NCBI RefSeq assembly: GCF_023554255.2
Contig: NZ_JAMJWD020000002.1
Coordinates: 861,435 to 925,434 of the forward strand
DNA length: 64,000 nt
Direction of reading: 5' to 3'
Source: Phyllobacterium sp. 21LDTY02-6
GTDB lineage: Bacteria > Pseudomonadota > Alphaproteobacteria > Rhizobiales > Rhizobiaceae
Shown here: positions 18,678 through 27,501 of the stretch, in pieces
How positions within the stretch are numbered: the stretch's first letter is position 1
Layout of the letters: every line of letters starts with the position of its first letter
Notes under the pieces: model-generated
Database searches by the model: none
Told to the model about the DNA's origin: nothing
What the model saw: the letters and a program-made list of their open reading frames with translations, nothing else
Program-made: the position numbers and the translations under genes

Positions 18678-19697
18678 TCAGGGCTCTTTCCGCTGGATGG
18701 CGTCGGCCAGCCGGTCGAGCGTGTGGCGTATCGCCTTCTGGTCGTCGGCCTGTTTCTCCACCCAGTCGCGCATCATCTGCTGTTCGGACCGCATGTTCTT
18801 GACAAGGCCCTGGATGCCCTCGGCAAGGTTGGCGAGCGCGGCCGTGGTGCGCTGGTTGGAACCGCCGCTCTCCTGCATGTTCTGCAGGCGCTCCGCCAGC
18901 GCGCGCAGCTCATCCGAGGTGCCGGCGCTTGCGGCATCGAGGGCGTGAAGGTCCGAACCGAGATCGGTGACGCTGGAGAGCCAGTTTTCGAGCTCCGTAT
19001 AGAAGCGGTTCTGGGCGCGGCCGGCCTGCAGGTCGAGGAAGCCGAGGATCAGCGAGCCGGACAGGCCGAACAGCGACGACGAGAAGGCCGTGCCCATGCC
19101 GCGCAGCGGCGATTGCAGCCCCGCCTTCAGCGAATCGAGCACGCTGTTGGCGTCGCCGGCGCGCGGATCGAGCGACTGGATGGTCTGGCCGATCGAGCCG
19201 ATGGTTTCGAGCAGGCCCCAGAACGTGCCGAGCAGGCCGAGGAATACCAGCAGGCCGATGAGATAGCGCGAGATGTCGCGGGTTTCGTCAAGTCTCGTGG
19301 CGATGGAGTCGAGCATCGAGCGCATGGCGCTCGTCGAAAGCGCCATGGACTGCCGGCGCCCGATCAGCGCCCGCATCGGCGCCAGCATGGTCGGCTTCGC
19401 GTCGGTATCGTGGTCGCCGCGGCGGAAGGAATTGACCCAGCGCACCTCCGGAAACAGCCGGATGACCTGGCCGAAGGCGAGCAGGATGCCGACGAGCAGC
19501 ACGCCGAGGATAAGCCCGTTCAGACCGGGATTGGTGGTGAAGAACTGCGATATCTGCCGAAAAAGGATTGCCCCGAGGAAACCCACGATGACGAGGAAGA
19601 TCGCCATGGAGAGAAGTACGAAACGTGGGCTTGAAAGCCGGTAGGGGTCGTAATCATCATTGTCCAGACCGTGATGGGTCGAACTGAAATCGGCCAT
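18678..19697 (-). CDS. MotA/TolQ/ExbB-like proton channel protein
   Basis: A 339-aa inner-membrane channel subunit. Two N-terminal helices (about 28-50 and 60-82) are followed by a cytoplasmic loop, then two more helices (LIGLLVFLGLLGTFWGLLET and a second near AFSSSLFGLSGSLILGFLDL) that match the MotA/ExbB pore. The C-terminal 100 residues are helical. The start at 19697 (MADFSSTHH) follows a GGAGA site; an upstream in-frame ATG lacks one. It is translated with the MotB/OmpA-like gene and is distinct from the TolQ at 31223. Confidence 0.87.
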   Translation of the reverse strand: MADFSSTHHGLDNDDYDPYRLSSPRFVLLSMAIFLVIVGFLGAILFRQISQFFTTNPGLNGLILGVLLVGILLAFGQVIRLFPEVRWVNSFRRGDHDTDAKPTMLAPMRALIGRRQSMALSTSAMRSMLDSIATRLDETRDISRYLIGLLVFLGLLGTFWGLLETIGSIGQTIQSLDPRAGDANSVLDSLKAGLQSPLRGMGTAFSSSLFGLSGSLILGFLDLQAGRAQNRFYTELENWLSSVTDLGSDLHALDAASAGTSDELRALAERLQNMQESGGSNQRTTAALANLAEGIQGLVKNMRSEQQMMRDWVEKQADDQKAIRHTLDRLADAIQRKEP

Positions 19698-19841
19698 ATT
19701 CTCGTCTCCGCATCGCCCGTACATACATCATATGTATGCAAACCAAGGGGGTTGCGCGGAGCCTAACCGAAAATATGGTCGAATTGGAAGGTTGGAATGC
19801 GGCGGCAAGACATTTTGTCCGCCGCAGCCTTTCAAATCGGA

Positions 19842-20633
19842 TCAGACCGGCTTTTTGAGCGTCTTCAGCAGCGCGCGCTGGATGGCTTCGTTGCCGGCGA
19901 CGAGCGCCTTGCTCTCGATGACGTTCTGGCCGCCGTCGAGATCGGTGACGAAGCCGCCGGCCTCGCGGATCAGGACGATGCCCGCGCCCGTATCCCAGGG
20001 ATGGAGGCCGTCTTCCCAGAAGCCGTCGAAGCGTCCCGCCGCCACGTAAGCGAGGTCCAGAGCCGCTGCGCCGAGGCGCCGCACGCCGGAAACCTCGCCC
20101 ATGACATTGCGAAGCTGGAGCAGGTAATTGCCATGGTCGCCGCGGCCGAGATGCGGCACGCCGGTACCGATGACGGCATCGACCAGCTTCGTGCGCCCGG
20201 CAACGCGCAGCCGGCGGTCGTTGAGGAAGGCACCGCCGCCGCGCTCGGCCGTATAGAGCTCGTCCATGGCCGGATTGAAGATGACGCCGGCGACGATCTG
20301 CCCCTGGCGCTCCAGCGCGATGGATACCGCGAACATCGGGATGCCATGCAGGAAGTTGGTGGTGCCGTCCAGCGGATCGACCAGCCAGCGATGCTGCCCG
20401 TCGCTGCCTTCGACCGCGCCGGTCTCCTCCATCAGGAAGCTGTAATCCGGGCGGGCGCGCTTCAATTCGCTGAAGACGATCTCTTCGGAACGCTTGTCGG
20501 CCTGGCTGACATAATCGCCCGGGCCCTTCAGCGACACCTGGAGATTCTGCACTTCGCCGAAATCGCGCGCCAGCGAGCGGCCAGCCTTCATGGCAGCCTG
20601 CACCATTACATTGAGGATCGCTGAACGCGCCAT
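19842..20633 (-). CDS. suhB: inositol monophosphatase family protein (SuhB-like)
   Basis: A 263-aa magnesium-dependent phosphatase of the IMPase fold. Metal ligands sit in MEETGAV, WLVDPLDGTTNFLHG and, near the C-terminus, HPWDTGAG. Substrates in this family include inositol-1-phosphate and other sugar phosphates; SuhB also acts in rRNA transcription complexes in enterobacteria. It lies directly downstream of efp on the same strand with a 62-bp gap and a GGAG site. The symbol reflects family, not proven function. Confidence 0.88.
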   Translation of the reverse strand: MARSAILNVMVQAAMKAGRSLARDFGEVQNLQVSLKGPGDYVSQADKRSEEIVFSELKRARPDYSFLMEETGAVEGSDGQHRWLVDPLDGTTNFLHGIPMFAVSIALERQGQIVAGVIFNPAMDELYTAERGGGAFLNDRRLRVAGRTKLVDAVIGTGVPHLGRGDHGNYLLQLRNVMGEVSGVRRLGAAALDLAYVAAGRFDGFWEDGLHPWDTGAGIVLIREAGGFVTDLDGGQNVIESKALVAGNEAIQRALLKTLKKPV

Positions 20634-20695
20634 TCGAATTTATCTCCGTCAGTCAGGATGGGTTGCGGCAACATGCGGTCGCCGCATGCCGATGC

Positions 20696-21259
20696 TCAGT
20701 CCGCGCGGCGGACATAGGTGAGTTCGTTGGTGTCGACGATGATGCGCTCGCCGGACGAGATGAACGGCGGAACCAGTACGCGGATGCCGTTTTCCAGCAC
20801 TGCGGGCTTGTAGGACGATGCAGCGGTCTGGCCCTTGACCACCGGGTCGGCTTCCGTGATCGTCAGCGTCACCTGGTCGGGGAGCGAAATGCCGATCGGG
20901 CGCTCGTCGTAGAGTTCGACGGTGACCATCATTCCGTCCTGCAGGAAGGCGGCGCGGTCGCCGACGAAATCCTTCTGCAGTTCCAGCTGTTCGTAGCTTG
21001 CGGTATCCATGAAGATCAGCGCGTCGCCCTGCTCGTAGAGGAAGGAGAAATCCTTCTGTTCGAGGCGGACCTTCTCGACGGTCTCGGCCGAGCGAAAACG
21101 CTCGTTCAGCTTGGTGCCGTTGATGAGGTTCTTCAGCTCGACCTGGTTGTAGGCGCCGCCCTTGCCCGGTTTCACGGCATTGGTCTTGACCGCGACCCAA
21201 AGGCCGCCATCATGTTCGATCACATTGCCTGGACGGATTTCATTGCCGTTGATTTTCAT
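20696..21259 (-). CDS. efp: elongation factor P
   Basis: A 187-aa translation factor that relieves ribosome stalling at polyproline. Three beta-barrel domains are present: [19 protein letters not shown] starts the KOW-like domain I, and the C-terminal domain includes the EF-P signature in [17 protein letters not shown]. The tip lysine normally modified by EpmA is conserved (K33 in KPGKGGAY). The first gene of a likely efp-suhB unit. Proline-rich proteins in this window (TolA, the product at 47645) are potential clients. Confidence 0.96.
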   Translation of the reverse strand: MKINGNEIRPGNVIEHDGGLWVAVKTNAVKPGKGGAYNQVELKNLINGTKLNERFRSAETVEKVRLEQKDFSFLYEQGDALIFMDTASYEQLELQKDFVGDRAAFLQDGMMVTVELYDERPIGISLPDQVTLTITEADPVVKGQTAASSYKPAVLENGIRVLVPPFISSGERIIVDTNELTYVRRAD

Positions 21260-21354
21260 TTGTCTATCCGGATTGAAGTTTGAACTGGCGCCCGCGGCGA
21301 CCGATAATGGCGCTCCAAGACCACAAAATCACGCGATAGGCAAGAGAAAGCGCG

Positions 21355-21377
21355 AAAAACCGCAGCCGGGCGCGGTT
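21355..21377 (-). terminator. short terminator overlapping the Sel1 gene stop
   Basis: Read leftward, AACCGC (overlapping the stop codon) pairs with GCGGTT across an 8-nt loop, followed by TTTCGC. The stem is short, so termination may be partial. Confidence 0.55.
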
Positions 21378-22429
21378 TATCGCAGCCTGTTGGCCTCCGA
21401 GATGGCGGCCGCCATCTGGCTGTCGTCCAGCCCGTCGAGGAAGGAATTGAGGTCGGGATCGTTCAAGCCGGCGCGCCGTGCCACGATGTACCAGGCGGCC
21501 GCCTTGACGCTGTCGCCCTCGACGCCGAGCCCGTCGCGATAGAGCTTCGCCAGCCTCGCCTGCGCTGCCACATTGCCGCCGGTCGCCGCCCGCAGCATCC
21601 AGCCGAAGCCGGTCTTGTAGTCGCGCTTGCCGCCGCGCCCCTCGACGAGCCAGGTGCCGAGATCGAGCTGCGCCGTATCGTGGCCCTTGATCGCCGCGCT
21701 GATGAGGAAGACCCGCGCCCGCGCCTCGTCGCGCTTGATGCCGGGCGTGCCATTGGCGAGAACCTGGCTCACCGCATATTCGGCGTCCGCGAGGCCCTTC
21801 TTCGCCGCCTTCTCGAACCATGGATAGGCATTGTCGAGCCCGGTCGAACCGGGCTTCTCCTGCATCAGCATCTGGCCGAGATTGAACTGGGCGGCGGCAT
21901 TGCCGGCATTGGCGGCCGCCTCGGTCAGCTGCCGGGCCTTTGCCGGGTCCTTCGCCACATATTGGCCGTCGAGAAGGATGGCGGAGTAGCGGAACTGCGC
22001 TTCGGGCGAGCCCTGTTCGGCTGCCTTGCCGTACCATTTGGCGGCTTCGGCGGGATTGAACGGCACGCCGAGGCCGCGCGACAATATCTCCGCCACCAGC
22101 ACCTGCGCCGCGGCGTCGCCCGCCTCGGCCCGCGGCAGGGCGAGATTATAGGCGGTCTTGTAGAGGCCGCGCTGATAGGCACCGAAGGCGTCGTCCTCCG
22201 GCGGCTTGCCGAAACGCGTCGGATTGACCGCCTGCGCATTCTCGTTGGCGGATTTCGGCTTGTCCTGCTTCGGCGCCGTCGCCGGTGCCTGTTCCTGAGG
22301 GGCAGCAGGCGATCCAGCAGCAGGGGAAGCGTCCTGGCCGAAAGCCATGCCGGGGGCCAGCAGCACCAGGGCGAGCGCTGTGTTTCTGGCGGCAAGACGG
22401 CTGGAGCGGATCAATCTGCTCTCCTTCAT
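21377..22429 (-). CDS. secreted Sel1-repeat protein
   Basis: A 350-aa periplasmic or membrane-associated protein. A signal peptide (residues 1-31, ending AFGQ) is followed by a P/A/Q-rich linker (32-75) and about six Sel1-type TPR-like repeats (about 85-325) with the alternation AEAAKWYGKAAEQGSPEAQF. Such solenoids bind partner proteins and occur in envelope and exopolysaccharide regulation (ExoR is a rhizobial example), but this is not clearly ExoR. The ATG overlaps the stop of the ThiE-like gene (ATGA). Specific function unknown. Confidence 0.87.
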   Translation of the reverse strand: MKESRLIRSSRLAARNTALALVLLAPGMAFGQDASPAAGSPAAPQEQAPATAPKQDKPKSANENAQAVNPTRFGKPPEDDAFGAYQRGLYKTAYNLALPRAEAGDAAAQVLVAEILSRGLGVPFNPAEAAKWYGKAAEQGSPEAQFRYSAILLDGQYVAKDPAKARQLTEAAANAGNAAAQFNLGQMLMQEKPGSTGLDNAYPWFEKAAKKGLADAEYAVSQVLANGTPGIKRDEARARVFLISAAIKGHDTAQLDLGTWLVEGRGGKRDYKTGFGWMLRAATGGNVAAQARLAKLYRDGLGVEGDSVKAAAWYIVARRAGLNDPDLNSFLDGLDDSQMAAAISEANRLR

Positions 22430-23088
22430 TCCTGGTCTTCGAACATGGGCGCGGTCTCGTCCAGAAGCCGGTTGGCTTCCCGCATCGCCGCTTCCGGGTC
22501 GTCGCCGCCGAAAATGGCCGAGCCGAGCGCGATGAACTCGGCGCCGGTGCTTGCCGCATCGCCTATGCTCTCCATGCTGCTGCCGGCCTGGATGATGCAG
22601 GGGATCTCGACCATTGAGGCCCACCAGTCCGCGAGCTCGACATTGCGGGGATGCGCATCGGGCCTGGCATCCGCGCCGATCTTGCCGAAGAGGACGTAGT
22701 CCGGCTGCGCCTCGCCGATTTCGAGCGCCGAATGCCGGTTCTTGATATTGCCCGTACCGACGATCAGCCGCGGCGACAGTCGGGAAACGAGGTCGGCGAT
22801 TTCGGCGGCCTTGCCTTCCACATGCACGCCGTCGGCCTTGATGCGCCCGGCGATCTGGGTGTTGCCGACGATGATGGCGGCCGCGCCGGCCTGCTGGATG
22901 ACCGGCACCGCGGCCTCGCACATATCCTGGAAACGCGCCTCGTCCAGATCGTATGGCGGCAACAGGACCGACGCCGCATCTCCCCCGGCAAGGGCCTGCG
23001 ACAGGCGCGCGGCCAGCTCTTCCGGGGTAGCGGCTTCAGGCGCTACAAGAACGATGCGGCAACGGTGGGGAATGGTGTCGTTACTCAT
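22426..23088 (-). CDS. thiamine-phosphate synthase-like protein (ThiE/TenI superfamily)
   Basis: A 220-aa TIM-barrel protein of the TMP-TENI family, starting MSNDTIPHRC at 23088. IIVGNTQIAGRIKADGVHVE matches the phosphate/metal-binding strand of ThiE, and FIALGSAIFGG the C-terminal phosphate loop. The canonical continuation after DGVH (normally GQxD) reads VEGK here, and the GxSxH loop reads GTGNIKNRH, so key residues are altered. It may not make thiamine phosphate. No other thi gene is in the window. Coupled to the downstream Sel1 gene by a 4-bp overlap. Confidence 0.78.
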   Translation of the reverse strand: MSNDTIPHRCRIVLVAPEAATPEELAARLSQALAGGDAASVLLPPYDLDEARFQDMCEAAVPVIQQAGAAAIIVGNTQIAGRIKADGVHVEGKAAEIADLVSRLSPRLIVGTGNIKNRHSALEIGEAQPDYVLFGKIGADARPDAHPRNVELADWWASMVEIPCIIQAGSSMESIGDAASTGAEFIALGSAIFGGDDPEAAMREANRLLDETAPMFEDQE

Positions 23089-23287
23089 GCTGATTACCCT
23101 GTCGGCCGTTCTGTCCAAGAATAGTGATGGAATTCGGGCATAAAGGATAGGGCGCGTTTTGAACAGGCCGCGATTTGGCGCGGCGGCGAATTTTTGCAGC
23201 CAAAACAGGGGATTTGCCGGCCGCAGCCATTTTCAACCGGCGCAAACAGGCGTAAACGGCAGTGTCTCCCGCCCGGATATCTCCGCC

Positions 23288-24061
23288 ATGCCCGATCTTC
23301 TGACGAATCCCTGGTTCTTTGCCGCTGCGGTCCCCGCAACCATCCTCATCGGCCTTTCCAAGGGCGGGCTGGGCGGCGCGATGGGACAGATCGGCGTGCC
23401 GCTGATGGCACTGGTCATGCCGCCGGTGCAGGCGGCGGCGATCATGCTGCCGATTCTTCTGGTGATGGATGTCGCAAGCCTCTGGACCTGGCGCGGCTTC
23501 AGGGACGTGCAGACGCTCAGGCTCATGCTGCCCGGCGGCCTCGTCGGCATATTCGTCGGCTGGCTGACGGCCTCGGTGATCTCGGACGACATGGTCAAGC
23601 TCATCGTCGGGCTGATCGCGATCATCTTTTTCGCGCGCTACATGCTGGCGAGCCCTGCAAGACGCGCGACGCCGCAGCCGCACAATGCCGGCTCCGCGAC
23701 GCTGTGGTCCAGCCTTGCGGGCTTCACCAGCTTCGTCGCCCATGCCGGCGGGCCGCCCTACCAGATCTATGCCCTGCCGCTGCGGCAGGACCCGCGCGTC
23801 TATAATGGAACCAGCGTGATCTTCTTCGCCATCATCAATGCGGTGAAGGTCATTCCCTATTTCGCGCTCGGCCAGTTCGACCGGACGAACCTCCTTGCCT
23901 CGGCGGCGCTGATGCCGCTGGCGCCGCTGGCGACCTTCGCCGGCGCGTGGATCGTGAGGCGCATGCGACCCGAGATTTTCTACCCCTTCATGTACGGCAT
24001 GATTCTGCTGATGGGGCTGAAGCTCACATATGACGGAGTGGTCGCCCTGTTATATTCTTGA
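23288..24061 (+). CDS. TSUP-family (TauE/SafE) membrane transporter
   Basis: A 257-aa protein with about eight membrane helices. The two-fold repeat is seen in GLSKGGLGGAMGQIGVPLMA near the N-terminus and SLAGFTSFVAHAGGPPYQIY in the middle, typical of sulfite/organosulfonate exporters. The frame is open for 43 more codons upstream but these are polar and unlike the family; MPDLLTNPWF is the natural start even though its ribosome site is weak. The substrate is unproven. Confidence 0.85.
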   Translation: MPDLLTNPWFFAAAVPATILIGLSKGGLGGAMGQIGVPLMALVMPPVQAAAIMLPILLVMDVASLWTWRGFRDVQTLRLMLPGGLVGIFVGWLTASVISDDMVKLIVGLIAIIFFARYMLASPARRATPQPHNAGSATLWSSLAGFTSFVAHAGGPPYQIYALPLRQDPRVYNGTSVIFFAIINAVKVIPYFALGQFDRTNLLASAALMPLAPLATFAGAWIVRRMRPEIFYPFMYGMILLMGLKLTYDGVVALLYS

Positions 24062-24193
24062 ACTAAAGTTGATCGGCAATACCGCAACTTTTGCCTTAGG
24101 AAGACATTAATCAAACCGACTAGCCAAGCTGAATCGCTAGCCCGAATCCCGGGCATCGAGCTTGCGGATTGCTGACAGGAAGTGGTGAACAAC

Positions 24194-25390
24194 ATGACAC
24201 AGAGCCAGACAAAACAGCGGGACACCCGCATCGATGTCTTCAGGGCGCTGGCGCTGTTGACCATCTTCATCAATCACGTGCCGGGAACGATCTACGAGCA
24301 CCTGACCCACAAGAATTTCGGCTTTTCCGACTCGGCCGAGGCCTTCGTCCTCATCTCCGGAATAGCCGTCGGGCTTGCCTATGGCTCCAAATTCTCGGCC
24401 GGCAGCCGTTTCCTGATGACGCTGAAGGCATGGCGGCGGGCGGCGACGCTCTACAGCACCCATATACTGACGACGATCGCGACGCTGGCGATCTTCTGCG
24501 CCGCCGGCATCTACCTGAAGCGGCCGGATTTCATGTCCTTCATCAATATCGGCCCGCTGATGGACGAGCCGGCCAAGGCGCTGATCGGCCTTGCGACGAT
24601 GGGCCACCAGCTCGGCTACAACAACATCCTTTCGATGTATGGCGTCCTCCTGCTCATGCTGCCGCTGTTCCTGGCGATAGGCAGCGTCAGCATCAGCGCC
24701 ATGGTCGGCATTTCGGGCGTGCTGTGGCTGGTTTCCGGCGTCTACCAGATCGCGCCGCCGAACTATCCGACCGATGGCGTCTGGTTCCTCAACCCGCTGT
24801 CATGGCAGTTCCTGTTCGTCATCGGCATCGCCGGCATCATGCACGTGCGCCGCGGCGGCAGCATCGCCTTCAACAAATATCTGTTCGCCCTGTCGGCGGC
24901 CTATATCCTCATCGCGCTCGTCTGGGTGCGCTGGCCGCTCTGGGGCGTCGATACCTCGCTCGGCCTGCCGATGGTGGTCACCGGCTTCGACAAGACCTTC
25001 CTGTCGCTGACGCGGCTCGCCCATGTGCTTGCGCTGGCCTATATCATCGTTTCGGTGCCGGCGATCTCCAATCTCGCCCGCACCGCGGTCGATCATCCGC
25101 TGGCCATTCTCGGCAAGCATTCGCTGCCGGTCTTCGTGGCGGGAACGATCCTCGCAATGGTGGCCCAGGTGGTCAAGGTGATGAATCCCGGCGGCCTGCT
25201 CGACGATACGCTGCTGATCGCCAGCGGCATCATGGCCCAGTTCGCCCTTGCCTATTACCTCGAATGGCTGCCGCGGATCGGCTGGGGCGCCAAGGCCGCT
25301 CCGAAGCCGGCCCTGCCGGCCAAGGGCCCTGTCGCCGGCAAGGTGCAGGTGGCCGGTTCGGTCAAGGTTGCCGGCAACGTCCTCGCCTAG
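24194..25390 (+). CDS. OpgC-domain membrane acyltransferase
   Basis: A 398-aa protein with about ten membrane helices and the acyltransferase-3/OpgC start RDTRIDVFRALALLTIFINH. The family adds succinyl groups to periplasmic cyclic or linear glucans (OpgC in Rhodobacter, cyclic glucans in Brucella). The C-terminal tail contains short VAG repeats (KVQVAGSVKVAGNV), which are unusual. In-frame GTG codons lie just upstream; the ATG at 24194 is chosen. Identity of the glucan substrate is inferred. Confidence 0.82.
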   Translation: MTQSQTKQRDTRIDVFRALALLTIFINHVPGTIYEHLTHKNFGFSDSAEAFVLISGIAVGLAYGSKFSAGSRFLMTLKAWRRAATLYSTHILTTIATLAIFCAAGIYLKRPDFMSFINIGPLMDEPAKALIGLATMGHQLGYNNILSMYGVLLLMLPLFLAIGSVSISAMVGISGVLWLVSGVYQIAPPNYPTDGVWFLNPLSWQFLFVIGIAGIMHVRRGGSIAFNKYLFALSAAYILIALVWVRWPLWGVDTSLGLPMVVTGFDKTFLSLTRLAHVLALAYIIVSVPAISNLARTAVDHPLAILGKHSLPVFVAGTILAMVAQVVKVMNPGGLLDDTLLIASGIMAQFALAYYLEWLPRIGWGAKAAPKPALPAKGPVAGKVQVAGSVKVAGNVLA

Positions 25391-25474
25391 GTTTCGGCTA
25401 AAGAGACTGGCCAAGGGCGGCCGGACCTGCTTCTATCGCATCAGGGAGTCGTCTGGTGATGTGGGAGGCAGTGC

Positions 25475-27148
25475 ATGGGTGGAATGTTCGATCGGGATCT
25501 TGACCGGAACGAAGCCAATCACCAGCCGCTGACGCCGCTTTCCTTCCTGGAGCGTGCCGCGCGGGTCTATCCGTCCCGCACCGCCATCATCCACGGCGCC
25601 GAACGCACGGACTACGCCACCTTCTACGCGAGATCGCGCCGGCTGGGATCGGCGCTCCAGCGCGCCGGCATCGGCAAGGGCGACACGGTAACCGTGATGC
25701 TGCCCAATACGCCGCCGATGCTGGAGGCGCATTTCGGCGTGCCGATGACGAAAGGCGTGCTGCATTCGCTCAATACCAGGCTCGACGCCGCGATCATCGC
25801 CTTCCAGCTCGACCATGCGCAGACGAGGATCGCCATCGTCGATACGGAATTCGCGGAGGTCTTCGCCGCCGCGCTCGACCTGTGCAGCGTCAAGCCGCTG
25901 GTCATCAATGTGGTGGACGGGCAATATCCGGCCGATGCCCCGCATCCGGCGGGGGCGATGATCGGCGACCTCGACTACGAGAGCTTCCTTGCTTCCGGCG
26001 ATCCGGAATTCGCCTGGTCGATGCCGGACGACGAATGGGACGCGATCAGCCTCAATTATACCTCCGGCACCACGGGCAATCCCAAGGGCGTCGTCTACCA
26101 CCACCGTGGCGCCGCCCTCATGGGCTATGGCAATATCGTCGCCTCGGGGCTCGGCCGCTACGCCGTCTATCTCTGGACGCTGCCGATGTTCCACTGCAAT
26201 GGCTGGTGCTTTCCCTGGACGCTGGCGCTGCAGTTCGGCACGCATGTCTGCCTGCGCTGGGTGCGGGCGAAGCCGATCTACGATGCCATCGCCGATCATG
26301 GCGTCACCCATCTGTGCGGCGCGCCCATCGTCATGTCGACGCTGATCAATGCGAAGGAGGAGGAGAAGCGGCGCTTCCCCCATACGGTGTCGTTCAATAC
26401 CGCCGCCGCGTCGCCGCCGGAAGCGATCCTCGCCGGCATGGCCGAGGCGGGGTTCGAAGTGACGCATCTCTACGGGCTGACGGAGACCTATGGCCCGGCA
26501 GTGGTCAATGAATGGCAGCAGGAGTGGGATGCGCTGGAGCCGGGCGCAAGGGCGGCGCGCAAGGCCCGGCAGGGGGTGCGCTATCCCTCGCTCGAGAACC
26601 TCGCGGTGCTCGACCCGCAGACGCTGGAGCCGGTTCCCGCCGATGGCAGGACCATCGGCGAGGTGATGTTCCGCGGCAATATCGTCATGAAGGGCTATCT
26701 GAAGAACGCCAAGGCCAGCGCCGAGGCCTTCGCCGGCGGCTGGTTCCATTCGGGCGATCTCGGCGTTCTCTATCCGGACGGCTACATACAGCTGAAGGAC
26801 CGCTCCAAGGACATCATCATTTCGGGCGGCGAGAACATTTCGTCGATCGAGGTCGAGGATGCCATCTACAAGTTTCCCGGTGTCGGCACCTGTGCCGTGG
26901 TCGCCTGTGCCGACGAAAAATGGGGCGAGACGCCGTTGGCATTCGTGGAGATGAAGCCGGGACATGCGGCGGAGGCGGCGGAAATCCTCGCCCATTGCAG
27001 GAAGGTGCTCGCCCCGTTCAAATGTCCGCGCCATGTCCTGTTCGAGGACATTCCGAAGACGTCGACCGGCAAGATCCAGAAATTCGCCCTGCGCAGGCGG
27101 GCGGAGGAATTCGCCATGGCCGGGCAGGAGGCACGGCCGTCCGCATGA
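25475..27148 (+). CDS. acyl-CoA synthetase (AMP-binding family)
   Basis: A 557-aa adenylate-forming ligase that activates a fatty or carboxylic acid to its CoA thioester. Motifs in order: A3 loop YTSGTTGNPKGVVYHH (about 195-210), A5 YGLTETYGP, A7 WFHSGDLGVLYPDGY, A8 DRSKDIIISGGENISS and the catalytic lysine motif STGKIQK near the C-terminus. It resembles the medium/short-chain group often annotated as acyl-CoA synthetase. It stands alone with an sRNA-like element downstream. The chain-length preference cannot be read from the sequence. Confidence 0.92.
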   Translation: MGGMFDRDLDRNEANHQPLTPLSFLERAARVYPSRTAIIHGAERTDYATFYARSRRLGSALQRAGIGKGDTVTVMLPNTPPMLEAHFGVPMTKGVLHSLNTRLDAAIIAFQLDHAQTRIAIVDTEFAEVFAAALDLCSVKPLVINVVDGQYPADAPHPAGAMIGDLDYESFLASGDPEFAWSMPDDEWDAISLNYTSGTTGNPKGVVYHHRGAALMGYGNIVASGLGRYAVYLWTLPMFHCNGWCFPWTLALQFGTHVCLRWVRAKPIYDAIADHGVTHLCGAPIVMSTLINAKEEEKRRFPHTVSFNTAAASPPEAILAGMAEAGFEVTHLYGLTETYGPAVVNEWQQEWDALEPGARAARKARQGVRYPSLENLAVLDPQTLEPVPADGRTIGEVMFRGNIVMKGYLKNAKASAEAFAGGWFHSGDLGVLYPDGYIQLKDRSKDIIISGGENISSIEVEDAIYKFPGVGTCAVVACADEKWGETPLAFVEMKPGHAAEAAEILAHCRKVLAPFKCPRHVLFEDIPKTSTGKIQKFALRRRAEEFAMAGQEARPSA

Positions 27149-27214
27149 GGCCGGGCGGCTGCGAAAATGCAATTCGCTTGTCGGCGTTAACCGATCATTA
27201 AGCATTACAATCTA

Positions 27215-27322
27215 TAAATTGATCATCCAGTTTTCTGGATTCTTACCAAGTGGTTTGGCCACTTTGTTTGACGCCTCCCTGTTAGACTCCTGAGAGCCGC
27301 CTCGTTTTGCGGCTCTTTTTTT
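27215..27322 (+). ncRNA. candidate trans-acting small RNA
   Basis: In the 353-bp gap between the ligase and the DUF1465 gene, three hairpins follow each other: ATCCAG/CTGGAT with a TTTT loop (27225-27240), AAGTGG/CCACTT (27248-27264) and AGAGCCGC/GCGGCTCT (27293-27316) with a run of T (27316-27322). Between hairpins 2 and 3 lies an unpaired GACGCCTCCCTGTTAGACTC with an anti-Shine-Dalgarno CCTCCC core. This is the architecture of rhizobial Hfq-binding sRNAs such as the AbcR and alpha-r14 families. An AT-rich stretch (TATAAATT near 27213) could be the -10. The rest of the gap shows no gene. Confidence 0.65.
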
Positions 27323-27501
27323 ATGTTCATATCCTCGCGGGCACGCTGCCGTTAACCCTTTATTAAGGATAAACTTGCGCTGATGTATCCGACCGGGCAG
27401 GTTGCTGGGGAATACCGCCCGCCAACCGTTGTGATGTTCGACCTGCTGCGCCAGTAAGAAGCACTGCTTTGACGAAATTGCGGATTGCGGCAGCGCATTA
27501 G

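Noticed and set aside
17644-19697. Zorya-type defence system (ZorA/ZorB resemblance)
   Set aside because: No ZorC, ZorD or ZorE follows; neighbours are housekeeping genes, and the MotA-like subunit lacks the very long ZorA tail.
25433-27205. Very long open frame (590 codons) opposite the acyl-CoA ligase
   Set aside because: It is a GC-rich mirror frame full of Arg, His and Asp with no domain; the plus-strand ligase explains the sequence fully.
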